Shown here: piece after piece, positions 56,719-64,000 of the stretch
Layout: each line of letters begins with the position of its first letter
How positions within the stretch are numbered: position 1 is the stretch's first letter
Position numbers and translations under genes: made by a program
Source of the DNA: Brachyspira hyodysenteriae ATCC 27164
GTDB taxonomy: Bacteria > Spirochaetota > Brachyspiria > Brachyspirales > Brachyspiraceae
Reading direction: 5' to 3'
Assembly: GCF_001676785.2 (NCBI RefSeq)
Contig: NZ_CP015910.2
Span: 1,178,001 to 1,242,000, forward strand
Length of the DNA: 64,000 nt
Notes under the pieces: model-generated
Seen by the model: the letters and a program-made list of their open reading frames with translations, nothing else
Told to the model about the DNA's origin: nothing
The model's database searches: none

Positions 56719-57222
56719 ATGTTTAGAGAGATGAGAAGAAAAAATCAATTATTATCAAATTCACAAAGCATTTCAATATTAGAAAAATGCAGTTCTGGAG
56801 TACTTGCTGTTTCAGGTGATGATGATTATCCTTATGCTGTTCCTTTAAGTTATGTTTATTATGATAATAAAATATTTTTTCATGTTGCTAAAAGCGGATA
56901 TAAATTAGATGCTATAAAAAACAATAATAAAGTATCTTTCTGTGTTATAGAAAAAGATGATATAAAGCCTGAAGAGTATACAACTTATTATAGAAGCGTA
57001 ATCGTTTTTGGTAAGGCTTTTATATTAGAAGATGATAATCAAAAAAGAGAAGCTATTGAAAAACTTGCATTAAAGTATTATCCTAATGATACGCAGTTAA
57101 ATAGAAACACTGTAATTAATAGAGAATATAATGCCTTTTATATTATGGAGATACATATTGAATATATGACAGGAAAAGAGGCTATAGAGTTAGTTAATAA
57201 TAGGTTAAATTATAATAAATAA
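56719..57222 (+). CDS. NimA-like pyridoxamine 5'-phosphate oxidase-family flavoprotein
   Basis: A 168-residue FMN-binding split-barrel protein. Start 56719 (M-F-R-E-M-R-R-K-N-Q) matches the usual N-terminus of NimA-type proteins; an in-frame codon at 56683 would add twelve hydrophobic residues. Family marks are G-V-L-A-V-S-G-D-D-D-Y-P-Y-A-V-P-L-S-Y-V-Y, F-H-V-A-K-S-G-Y-K-L-D-A-I, and V-I-V-F-G-K-A. Nim proteins in Bacteroides reduce 5-nitroimidazoles; most relatives have unknown substrates. No clear ribosome binding site was seen. tldD follows 10 bases later. Confidence 0.85.
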   Translation: MFREMRRKNQLLSNSQSISILEKCSSGVLAVSGDDDYPYAVPLSYVYYDNKIFFHVAKSGYKLDAIKNNNKVSFCVIEKDDIKPEEYTTYYRSVIVFGKAFILEDDNQKREAIEKLALKYYPNDTQLNRNTVINREYNAFYIMEIHIEYMTGKEAIELVNNRLNYNK

Positions 57223-57232
57223 AGGAGAAGAA

Positions 57233-58621
57233 ATGAAATATTTTAATTTTGATGAAAATTTTTTGCATACTGTTTTAGAAGAAGCTTTAAAAAATGGCGG
57301 GGAGTATGCTGATTTATTTTTTGAAGATACTAAAGTTAATTCTATAAGTTATTTAGATTCAAAAGTTGATGATATGAGTCTTGGCAATAATTATGGTGTT
57401 GGATTAAGAATTATAGTTAATAAAAAAACAATATATTTATATTCTAATGATACAAGCAATAACAGTTTGATTAATTTGGCAAAATCAGCTGCTTCTATTG
57501 TAAATGATAAAAAGTATATAGTTAAAGATTTTATTCAGTCAAAAGAAAAAGATAATCACCCATTACATATAAATCCTTTCGATATAAATTTTGATGAGAA
57601 GATAGAAGTTCTTTCGTATTTAGATAAAACATCAAGAGGAGTATCAGATAAAATAAAACAAGTTAATGCTATGTATTCAGAAAAGCAAAGAAATATTTTA
57701 GTATGTGCAAGTAATGGAATATTGAAAGAAGATTCTCAAACATATATAAGACTTATTATGATGGCTATGGCTAGCGATGGAACAAATACTCAAACAGCAC
57801 GCAGAACAAAAGGAGCATTAGACGGATTTCAAGTGATAAAAGATATTAATTTAGAAGATATGGCAATAGATACTGCTAATTCAGCTATAAAGATGCTCAA
57901 TTCCAAATATCCTAAATCCGGAAAATATCCTGTTGTAATAGATAATGCATTCGGCGGAGTAATATTCCATGAAGCTTGCGGACATGCTTTGGAAGCTACA
58001 TCAGTTGCGGATAATGCCAGCGTATTCTGCAATAAATTGGGAGAGAAAATTGCTTCCGATGTTGTTACCGCTGTAGATGATGGAACTATTAAAAATGCTT
58101 GGGGCAGCTACAATATTGATGATGAAGGTAATGAGGCACAAAGAACAGTTTTAATAGAGAATGGTATATTAAAAAGCTATTTAGTTGATGAGCTTGGTTC
58201 TATGAAGATGAATCAGAAAATAACAGGAAGTGCCAGAAGAGAAAATTATAAATATCCTCCTACTTCAAGAATGAGAAACACATTTATAGATAAAGGCAAT
58301 GCTAGTTTTGATGAGCTTATATCGGGAATAGAATATGGACTTTATGCTAAAAAAATGGGAGGCGGTTCAGTTGATCCTGCTACAACAGATTATAACTTTG
58401 CCGTTTCTGAAGGTTATTTAATAGAGAATGGAAAAATTACTGAACCTGTAAGAGGTGCTACACTTATAGGACGCGGAGATGAAACACTTATGAATATTGA
58501 GGCTGTTTCATCAAATTTAGAATTGGCTGATGGTCTGTGCGGAAGTATTTCAGGTTCTGTTCCTACTACCGTTGGGCAGCCTGCTATTAAAGTTAAAGAG
58601 CTTACTGTGGGAGGAAGATAA
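57233..58621 (+). CDS. tldD: Metalloprotease TldD
   Basis: A 462-residue catalytic subunit of the TldD/TldE (PmbA) protease, which trims peptides such as microcin precursors and the CcdA antitoxin in E. coli. The zinc motif H246-E-A-C-G-H251 is intact. The N-terminal domain has Y-L-D-S-K-V-D-D-M-S and the glycine-rich end S-G-S-V-P-T-T-V-G-Q-P. AAAGGAG lies before the ATG. pmbA starts directly after the stop, so the two are coupled. Confidence 0.95.
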   Translation: MKYFNFDENFLHTVLEEALKNGGEYADLFFEDTKVNSISYLDSKVDDMSLGNNYGVGLRIIVNKKTIYLYSNDTSNNSLINLAKSAASIVNDKKYIVKDFIQSKEKDNHPLHINPFDINFDEKIEVLSYLDKTSRGVSDKIKQVNAMYSEKQRNILVCASNGILKEDSQTYIRLIMMAMASDGTNTQTARRTKGALDGFQVIKDINLEDMAIDTANSAIKMLNSKYPKSGKYPVVIDNAFGGVIFHEACGHALEATSVADNASVFCNKLGEKIASDVVTAVDDGTIKNAWGSYNIDDEGNEAQRTVLIENGILKSYLVDELGSMKMNQKITGSARRENYKYPPTSRMRNTFIDKGNASFDELISGIEYGLYAKKMGGGSVDPATTDYNFAVSEGYLIENGKITEPVRGATLIGRGDETLMNIEAVSSNLELADGLCGSISGSVPTTVGQPAIKVKELTVGGR

Positions 58622-59986
58622 ATGTCAGAAAATAGTTTTATGAATAGAATGGATAGAATAAAAGAAATATATAATGATGTAAAAAATAAGGCAAAAGATA
58701 TTGATGAAATAGAAATTTATATGTCAGTAAGCGGAGAAGAGGAGTTTACTGTAAGAGAAAAAGATTTAGATAAATATACTTATGCTGAATCTGGAGGAAT
58801 AGGTTTAAGATTAATTAAAGATGGCAAAGTTGGAATAAGTTTTACAGAGAAAATAAGCTCTGATATAAATATAGATGATCTTATTAATAATGCAAAAACT
58901 TCATTACATTATGCTGACTCTGAACCTGAATATAATAAACTTATAGATAAAGATGATGATGAAAAAAGTTATGATATGATTAATAAAGATATAGTTAATC
59001 TGTCTAATGATAAACTTAAAGAAATTTCATTATCAATAGAAGATAAATTATATTCTCTTGATAATAGAATTGTAAATGTACCATCTGCAGGATTAGCCAG
59101 ATATAATTTTACTAAATGTATAGTTAATAGTAATGGTATATGCAAAGAAGAGAAGAAAAATAGCATAGCATATTATGGTGAAGTAATAGCAAAAGAAAAT
59201 GATATAGTAAAAACTTTTTTTGATGTTTATTCTTCAACAGATGCTGTTTTTGATATTGATTCTTTTACCAAAAATATAGTTGATAATGTTGTAAATAAAT
59301 TATCTGCAAAGCCTATAGAAAGCGGAAAATATAAAACTGTATTTACAAATAAAGCTATGAGAATAATTATAGGCGCTTATTTAGGTTTATTTTCTTCAGA
59401 AGCAGTTCAGAAAAAATTATCACTTCTTCAGGGAAAATTGAATCAGAAAATAGCAAGCAGTATTATAAACATTAAAGATGTTCCTATTTATGATAAAGGA
59501 TTAGCAAATACAAATTTTGACGGAGAAGGTTCTAAAACTAAAGATTTAAATATAATAACTAACGGAGTTTTAAATAGCTATCTTTATAATAATTATACAG
59601 CCAAAAAAGACGGTATAAAAACAACTTCTCATGCTTCAAGAGGATTCAAAACTTCAATAGGAATATCTTGTCATAATTTTATTTTGGAGAATGGAAATAA
59701 TACTCAGGAAGAATTGATTTCCCAAATTCAAAATGGAGTATTAGTAAATTCTCTAACCGGAACTCATGCAGGAGTAAATGCTATAAGCGGAGATTTTTCT
59801 TTACAGGCAGAAGGCATAAAAATAGAAAATGGAAAATTATCATATACAGCAAATCCTTTCATTGTTTCAGGTAATATATTAGATCTTTTAAGCAATGTAG
59901 AAATGCTTGCCAATGATACTGATTATCATCATTCATCTATATATGCACCTAGTGCTTTGATTAAAGAACTTTCATTTGCTTCATAA
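58622..59986 (+). CDS. pmbA: TldE/PmbA protease subunit
   Basis: A 454-residue partner of TldD. It has the same fold (G-G-I-G-L-R-L-I-K-D-G-K, then the repeated barrel strands and T-G-T-H-A-G-V-N-A-I-S-G-D-F-S near the end) but lacks the HExxxH zinc motif, as PmbA proteins do, so TldD supplies catalysis. The ATG abuts the TldD stop (TAAATG). The order tldD-pmbA as a two-gene unit is common in bacteria. Confidence 0.94.
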   Translation: MSENSFMNRMDRIKEIYNDVKNKAKDIDEIEIYMSVSGEEEFTVREKDLDKYTYAESGGIGLRLIKDGKVGISFTEKISSDINIDDLINNAKTSLHYADSEPEYNKLIDKDDDEKSYDMINKDIVNLSNDKLKEISLSIEDKLYSLDNRIVNVPSAGLARYNFTKCIVNSNGICKEEKKNSIAYYGEVIAKENDIVKTFFDVYSSTDAVFDIDSFTKNIVDNVVNKLSAKPIESGKYKTVFTNKAMRIIIGAYLGLFSSEAVQKKLSLLQGKLNQKIASSIINIKDVPIYDKGLANTNFDGEGSKTKDLNIITNGVLNSYLYNNYTAKKDGIKTTSHASRGFKTSIGISCHNFILENGNNTQEELISQIQNGVLVNSLTGTHAGVNAISGDFSLQAEGIKIENGKLSYTANPFIVSGNILDLLSNVEMLANDTDYHHSSIYAPSALIKELSFAS

Positions 59987-60037
59987 TTTTTATTTATAGT
60001 ATTGAAGTTTTTTTTTATTTTTAATATACTTTATAAA

Positions 60038-61219
60038 ATGAATAGAAGAAATCAGTTTTTTGATAAAATTTTGCAGAATTTCGATAAAGTTTCTGATAAT
60101 GAAAAGAAGAAAGTTTTTAAAAGGCTGTCTACTCTTTGGTATTCTCAAAATATTATTATAGAAAATCTTGAAGAGGGTATAATAGCAATAGATGAAAAAA
60201 ATGCTATACAAGGAATAAATAAAAAAGCCTGCTTTCTCTTTTCAATACCTAGAAACTCTGAAGGAAAAGCTCTTTCAAAATATATGTCATCAACTGATAT
60301 AGGAAGATCTATATTAGAACTTATAAGGGATAATATTTCAGATACAAAATTATTAAAAGACGATGAAAATGAAAGGATACTTCAGATAAATATACTTCCT
60401 ATAGGAGACAGCGGAAGAATAATAGGAACGCTCATAAAAGCATTCGATATCACTAAAACCTATGAAAGTGCTCAGAAACTTAAAAGAGCCGAACAATTAG
60501 CTTCTCTTACAACTCTTGCTGCAGGAGTAGCTCATGAAATAAAAAATCCTTTAGGTTCTATTTCTATATATGTACAGCTTATAGATAAGATAATAAAAAA
60601 GAATATGGATAATGAATGCCAATGCTATAAAGATTTTAAAGAGTATTCTGATATTATCAAAGAAGAAATAAGCAGGCTTGAAGAGACTATTAATTCATTT
60701 TTATTTTCTGTTCGTAAATTGGAACTTAATATTGAAGATGTTAATATTAATGAGCTTATTTTATCTACTATAGCATTTTTGAAATATGAGATAGAAAAAA
60801 ATAATGTTAATATTGATATTAAATTTGACAAAGATAATCTTATATTAAAATTAGATGAGAAATATATAAAGCAGTCTTTAATTAACATAATACAGAATGC
60901 TATAGATGCTATGAGTGATAATGCAGATGATAAAAAGAAAGAAATTTTTATAAAACTTAAAACCGTTGATAATTATGCAGTGATAAGTATAAAAGACACG
61001 GGTAGTGGAATAAAAGAAGAATCTCTTGGCAAAATATTCGAGCCTTATTTTACAACTAAAAGACATGGAACAGGACTCGGACTTACAAATGTAGTTCGTA
61101 TAGTAGAAGCACATAATGGAAATGTAACTATAGAAAGCGAATATGGAAAGGGAAGTGAGTTTATCATAAAACTGCCTTTACAGCAGGAAAATCAAAAATT
61201 TTTAGAAACGGATTTATAA
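60038..61219 (+). CDS. NtrB-like sensor histidine kinase
   Basis: A 393-residue soluble histidine kinase. ATG 60038 is chosen; the upstream TTG at 60002 would add only a hydrophobic run. A PAS-like domain (about 38-140: E-E-G-I-I-A-I-D-E-K) precedes the dimerisation helix with H166 in A-H-E-I-K-N-P-L-G-S-I. The ATPase domain has N-I-I-Q-N-A-I-D-A-M (N box), D-T-G-S-G-I (G1), F-E-P-Y-F-T-T-K (F box) and G-T-G-L-G-L (G2). There is no membrane segment, so the signal is cytoplasmic. It ends 3 bases before the response regulator gene. Confidence 0.9.
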   Translation: MNRRNQFFDKILQNFDKVSDNEKKKVFKRLSTLWYSQNIIIENLEEGIIAIDEKNAIQGINKKACFLFSIPRNSEGKALSKYMSSTDIGRSILELIRDNISDTKLLKDDENERILQINILPIGDSGRIIGTLIKAFDITKTYESAQKLKRAEQLASLTTLAAGVAHEIKNPLGSISIYVQLIDKIIKKNMDNECQCYKDFKEYSDIIKEEISRLEETINSFLFSVRKLELNIEDVNINELILSTIAFLKYEIEKNNVNIDIKFDKDNLILKLDEKYIKQSLINIIQNAIDAMSDNADDKKKEIFIKLKTVDNYAVISIKDTGSGIKEESLGKIFEPYFTTKRHGTGLGLTNVVRIVEAHNGNVTIESEYGKGSEFIIKLPLQQENQKFLETDL

Positions 61220-61222
61220 ATT

Positions 61223-62572
61223 ATGCCTAAGATATTAGTAATAGATGATGAAAAAAACATAAGAGATGGTATTAAAAAGTCATTGGAATTTGAGGGTTAT
61301 GAAGTTGTAACTGCAGAGAATGGAGAAAAGGGTATAGAAGCTGTTTATAAAGGCGGAATTGATTTAGTTATAACTGATTTAAAAATGCCTGAAAAAACAG
61401 GAGAGGAATTTTTAAAAGATATTTTAGATTTTGATAAGCATATACCTGTTATAGTGTTAACGGGGCATGGGAATGTTGAGACTGCAGTTGAAATGATGAG
61501 GCTTGGTGCTTATGATTTTATGACAAAACCTTTCAATCTTGATAAAATGCTCCTTATAATAGCAAGGGCTTTAGAAAGTAAAAATATAAAGAAAGCTAAT
61601 GAAACACTTGAAAGCAGAGTGGATTATCATGAAAGTTTTTATGGTATGATAGGGCATAGTCCTAAAATATTAAAAGTGTATGAGGCAATAAAGCAGGTGG
61701 CAAGAACTAAAGCTACAGTATTGATAGAAGGTGAGAGCGGAACAGGTAAGGAATTAGTTGCAAGTGCTATTCATCAAATATCCGACAGAGCTAAGCAGCC
61801 TTATATAACTGTAAACTGTGCGGCACTTTCAGAGGGTGTTTTGGAAAGCGAATTATTCGGACATGAGAAAGGTTCTTTTACAGGAGCTATTGATAAAAAA
61901 ATTGGAAGATTTGAAGCTGCTAATAAAGGTACTATATTTTTAGATGAGATAGGTGAGATTAATCAGATTGTACAAGTTAAGTTATTGAGAGTATTAGAAG
62001 AAAGGGTCATAGAAAGGGTAGGTTCTAATACTCCTATTGATGTTGATATAAGAGTAATTGCTGCCACAAACAAGAAATTATCAGAGGAAATAAAAGAAGG
62101 TAAATTCAGAGAAGATTTATATTATAGACTTAATGTAATAAAAATAGAAATGCCTCCTCTTAGAGAGAGAAGAGAAGATATACCTCTTTTGATAGATAAT
62201 TTTATAAAAGAGTTTTCTAAAGTTCATTCTATAGAAATAAAATCAGTTGATAAGAAAGTGTATAAAATATTATCTTCATTGCAATGGGAAGGAAATGTAA
62301 GAGAACTTAGAAACACTATAGAAACTATGGTGGTTATGTGTAAAGACGGTAAAATTGATGAGAGCAATATACCTGATTGGGCTTTGAAAAATAGCGAAAG
62401 TAATTTTGTAGTTGAAAATGATGTTACATTAGAAGAACTTGAAAGAATGTATATTAATCATTTGCTTAGCAATAATAATTTCAATAAGGCTCAGGTTGCT
62501 AAAATACTTGGAATTGAAAGAGCTACTCTTTATAGAAAATTGAAAGAGGATAATAAAGATATTAAAGAATAA
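61223..62572 (+). CDS. Sigma-54-dependent response regulator (NtrC family)
   Basis: A 449-residue activator of sigma-54 RNA polymerase. The receiver domain has D9-D-E-K and the phosphorylated D52 in T-D-L-K-M-P. The AAA+ domain has Walker A G-E-S-G-T-G-K-E at 170-177, the sigma-54 contact loop G-S-F-T-G-A at 217-222, and Walker B I-F-L-D-E-I-G-E at 238-245. The C-terminal Fis-type helix-turn-helix is K-A-Q-V-A-K-I-L-G-I-E-R-A-T-L-Y-R-K-L. It pairs with the kinase just upstream. No -24/-12 sigma-54 promoter was noticed in the window, so its targets lie elsewhere. Confidence 0.95.
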   Translation: MPKILVIDDEKNIRDGIKKSLEFEGYEVVTAENGEKGIEAVYKGGIDLVITDLKMPEKTGEEFLKDILDFDKHIPVIVLTGHGNVETAVEMMRLGAYDFMTKPFNLDKMLLIIARALESKNIKKANETLESRVDYHESFYGMIGHSPKILKVYEAIKQVARTKATVLIEGESGTGKELVASAIHQISDRAKQPYITVNCAALSEGVLESELFGHEKGSFTGAIDKKIGRFEAANKGTIFLDEIGEINQIVQVKLLRVLEERVIERVGSNTPIDVDIRVIAATNKKLSEEIKEGKFREDLYYRLNVIKIEMPPLRERREDIPLLIDNFIKEFSKVHSIEIKSVDKKVYKILSSLQWEGNVRELRNTIETMVVMCKDGKIDESNIPDWALKNSESNFVVENDVTLEELERMYINHLLSNNNFNKAQVAKILGIERATLYRKLKEDNKDIKE

Positions 62573-62600
62573 AAAAGAGGAGCTTTTTATTTCTCCTCTA
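62570..62600 (-). terminator. Intrinsic terminator, mainly for the minus strand
   Basis: AGAGGAG (62576-62582) pairs with CTCCTCT (62593-62599). On the minus strand six T residues follow directly, fitting the IIA-Glc gene; on the plus strand the tail is AT-rich but weaker. Confidence 0.75.
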
Positions 62601-62638
62601 ATATTTATTATATATTCAAAATAAATATATTTTATTCG

Positions 62639-63103
62639 TTATTTTACAACAGTCATTATAGTATCTTCTAAAGAAACTTCCCTAGGAGCTGTTTTAGTTA
62701 ACGATTTTAATTCAGAAAAATTAGGTATTATAACAGGAGAAGTAATATCATATTCTTTTTCTACCTCTTCTTTATCAAATTCTATAAGCAATGTACCTAC
62801 TTTAACTTTATCACCTTCTTTAACATGTGCTTTGAAATGTTTACCTTTTAATTTTACAGTATCCATTCCAATGTGTATAAGTATTTCTATACCTTTAGAA
62901 GACAAGCCTATAGCATGATTGCTATCAACCATTGTTATAACTTCTCCGTCAATAGGAGAGTACACTTTTCCTTCATCTGGTATAATAGCCATTCCGTCAC
63001 CAAGTGCTTTTGTAGAGAAAGCTTCATCTTTTACTTCTGTAACATCCACTAATTTACCTTTTATAGGGCTTTTTACTTCAATTTTCTTAGAGAATAATCC
63101 CAT
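62639..63103 (-). CDS. crr: PTS glucose-family IIA component
   Basis: A 154-residue IIA-Glc protein, which carries phosphate from HPr to the sugar-specific IIB domain. The active-site histidines are H63 (S-N-H-A-I-G) and H77 in I-L-I-H-I-G-M-D-T-V, the phospho-acceptor by family analogy. The N-terminus V-K-S-P-I-K-G-K-L and G-D-G-M-A-I-I-P are typical. GGAGG lies before the ATG. A possible promoter (TTTACT, 16 bases, TAAAAT on the minus strand) lies just upstream. It diverges from a PTS IIC gene, its likely partner. Confidence 0.93.
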   Translation of the reverse strand: MGLFSKKIEVKSPIKGKLVDVTEVKDEAFSTKALGDGMAIIPDEGKVYSPIDGEVITMVDSNHAIGLSSKGIEILIHIGMDTVKLKGKHFKAHVKEGDKVKVGTLLIEFDKEEVEKEYDITSPVIIPNFSELKSLTKTAPREVSLEDTIMTVVK

Positions 63104-63293
63104 ATAAATACCTCCGCTAAATAACTTTGTTTTTATTTTATCACAAATGTTTATAAAGTAAATAACTTTATTCTAAAAAATATTATAATAGTTTTTATGT
63201 GTGATTATTGTAATATTATACGTATAAATTTTAGTTTTTATTTCCATAAACTGTAAAAAGCAGTAAAAAAAGAATGAATAAATTGTATAATAC

Positions 63294-63322
63294 TTGATAA
63301 TATAATAAATAAGTATTATACT
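63294..63322 (+). promoter_or_regulatory. Predicted promoter for the PTS IIC gene
   Basis: TTGATA (63294-63299), 17 bases, TATACT (63317-63322), within an inverted repeat AATACTT...AAGTATT (63289-63316). Confidence 0.5.
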
Positions 63323-63379
63323 ATGTAATATAAGTAAAAAATATAATTTTTTTATTTTTTTAATTTTTATGGAGGATAT

Positions 63380-64000
63380 ATGTTTAATTATCTACAAAGA
63401 ATAGGTAAGTCCCTAATGGTTCCGGTTGCTGTATTACCTGCAGCAGCTATTCTATTGGGTATCGGTTATTGGATTGACCCAAATGGATGGGGCGGCGGAA
63501 GTCCTGTTGCAGCTTTCTTCATTAAAGCTGGAGGATCTATTATAGACAATATGCCTATACTTTTCGCTATTGGTGTTGCTTTCGGTATGTCCAAAGATAG
63601 AAATGGTTCTGCTGCTTTAGCTGGTCTTGTTGCTTTTCTTGTTGTAACAACTCTTTTAGCTCCTGCTACAGTTGGTATGATTCAAAGCAAAGCTGTTGAA
63701 GATGTTCCTGCTGGTTTTGCTAAAATCAATAACCAATTTATAGGTATATTATGAGGAGTTATTGCAGGAGGTTTATATAATAAATTTTCTGAAATAAAAT
63801 TGCCTGAATTTTTGGCATTCTTCAGCGGAAGAAGATTCGTACCAATAATTACATCTGTAGTTATGATGGTGGTATCTTTTATTTTAATGGTTATTTGGCC
63901 TGCAATTTATGGCGGTTTAGTAGCATTTGGTGAAGCTATAATAGGTCTTGGTCCTATAGGAGCAGGTATTTATGGTTTCTTCAATAGATTATTAATCCCT
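63380..64000 (+). pseudogene. PTS glucose/N-acetylglucosamine IIC gene with in-frame TGA, cut by window end
   Basis: The start of a glucose-superfamily PTS permease (PtsG/NagE-like IIC domain), which imports and phosphorylates sugar. The N-terminus reads L-Q-R-I-G-K-S-L-M-V-P-V-A-V-L-P-A-A-A-I-L-L-G-I-G, then F-A-I-G-V-A-F-G. A TGA at 63752-63754 stops the frame after 124 codons, but the same frame runs on without a gap (G-V-I-A-G-G-L-Y-N-K-F, K-L-P-E-F-L-A-F-F-S-G-R-R-F-V-P-I) to the window end. Either a nonsense mutation or a sequence error is likely; TGG, GGA or TGC could have been the original codon. GGAGG lies 5 bases before the ATG. The IIB part is beyond the window. Confidence 0.8.

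Noticed and set aside
63752-63754. Selenocysteine or alternative-code reading of the TGA in the PTS gene
   Set aside because: PTS IIC proteins are not known selenoproteins, no SECIS-like hairpin was evident, and TGA ends the lptD-like gene properly.

Overview
The window is strongly AT-rich DNA with standard bacterial genes (TGA serves as a true stop, for example at the end of the lptD-like gene). The gene set points to a spirochaete of the genus Brachyspira: a TlyA 'haemolysin' methyltransferase, many ankyrin-repeat proteins, spirochaete-style lipoproteins, an LptD-like outer-membrane protein, and low-GC genes with GGAG-type ribosome binding sites. The genus is an inference from gene content and base composition; the species cannot be told. 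No rRNA, tRNA, CRISPR array, insertion sequence or phage was seen.

Layout. 45-2238: two cytoplasmic-type ankyrin proteins. 2429-4627: a DUF1275 membrane protein, a short membrane-tailed J-protein and DnaJ, closed by a clean bidirectional terminator. 4672-8575: a glycosyltransferase-like gene diverging from a large secreted TPR protein. 8576-8959: a gene-free stretch with unusual GC-rich, nested inverted repeats. 8960-12364: pyridoxal-kinase-like gene with a small partner, then two paralogous lipoproteins. 12646-15546: a consensus promoter, a yybP-ykoY (manganese) riboswitch with overlapping terminator, and a P-type Ca2+/Mn2+ ATPase. 15646-18733: TPR protein with a degenerate Mrr-like tail, RlmE/FtsJ, an RseC-like protein and a small membrane-anchored protein. 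18812-23552: a GH57/DUF3536 hydrolase, a secreted protein and tlyA.

23549-32100 is the most unusual part: seven consecutive same-strand paralogs, each with two cyclic-nucleotide-binding-like domains, a helical middle and a Crp-like winged-helix end. All seven replace the usual phosphate-binding arginine region with a conserved Glu-Pro-Tyr motif. At least five have their own promoter, all with a 16-base spacer, so promoters seem to have been duplicated with the genes. The two flanking copies keep a more Crp-like C-terminus than the five inner ones.

32409-40708: tyrS, an LptD-like protein and two exported ankyrin proteins. 40876-46994: an Old-Yellow-Enzyme reductase, a flavodoxin, and a cluster of a phytoene-desaturase-like FAD oxidoreductase, two DUF2147 proteins and a putative barrel protein. 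47063-50053: two transporters and a NagD-like phosphatase on the minus strand. 50304-54849: a lipoprotein, a polytopic membrane protein and two tandem barrel-like paralogs. 54944-59986: galM, yjbQ, a NimA-like flavoprotein and the tldD/pmbA protease pair. 60038-62572: an NtrB/NtrC-type two-component pair. 62639-64000: the IIA-Glc gene divergent from a PTS IIC gene that carries an in-frame TGA and runs off the window.

Themes: envelope and export functions, flavin redox enzymes, and repeated local gene duplication (ankyrin, lipoprotein, DUF2147, barrel and cNMP-domain families).
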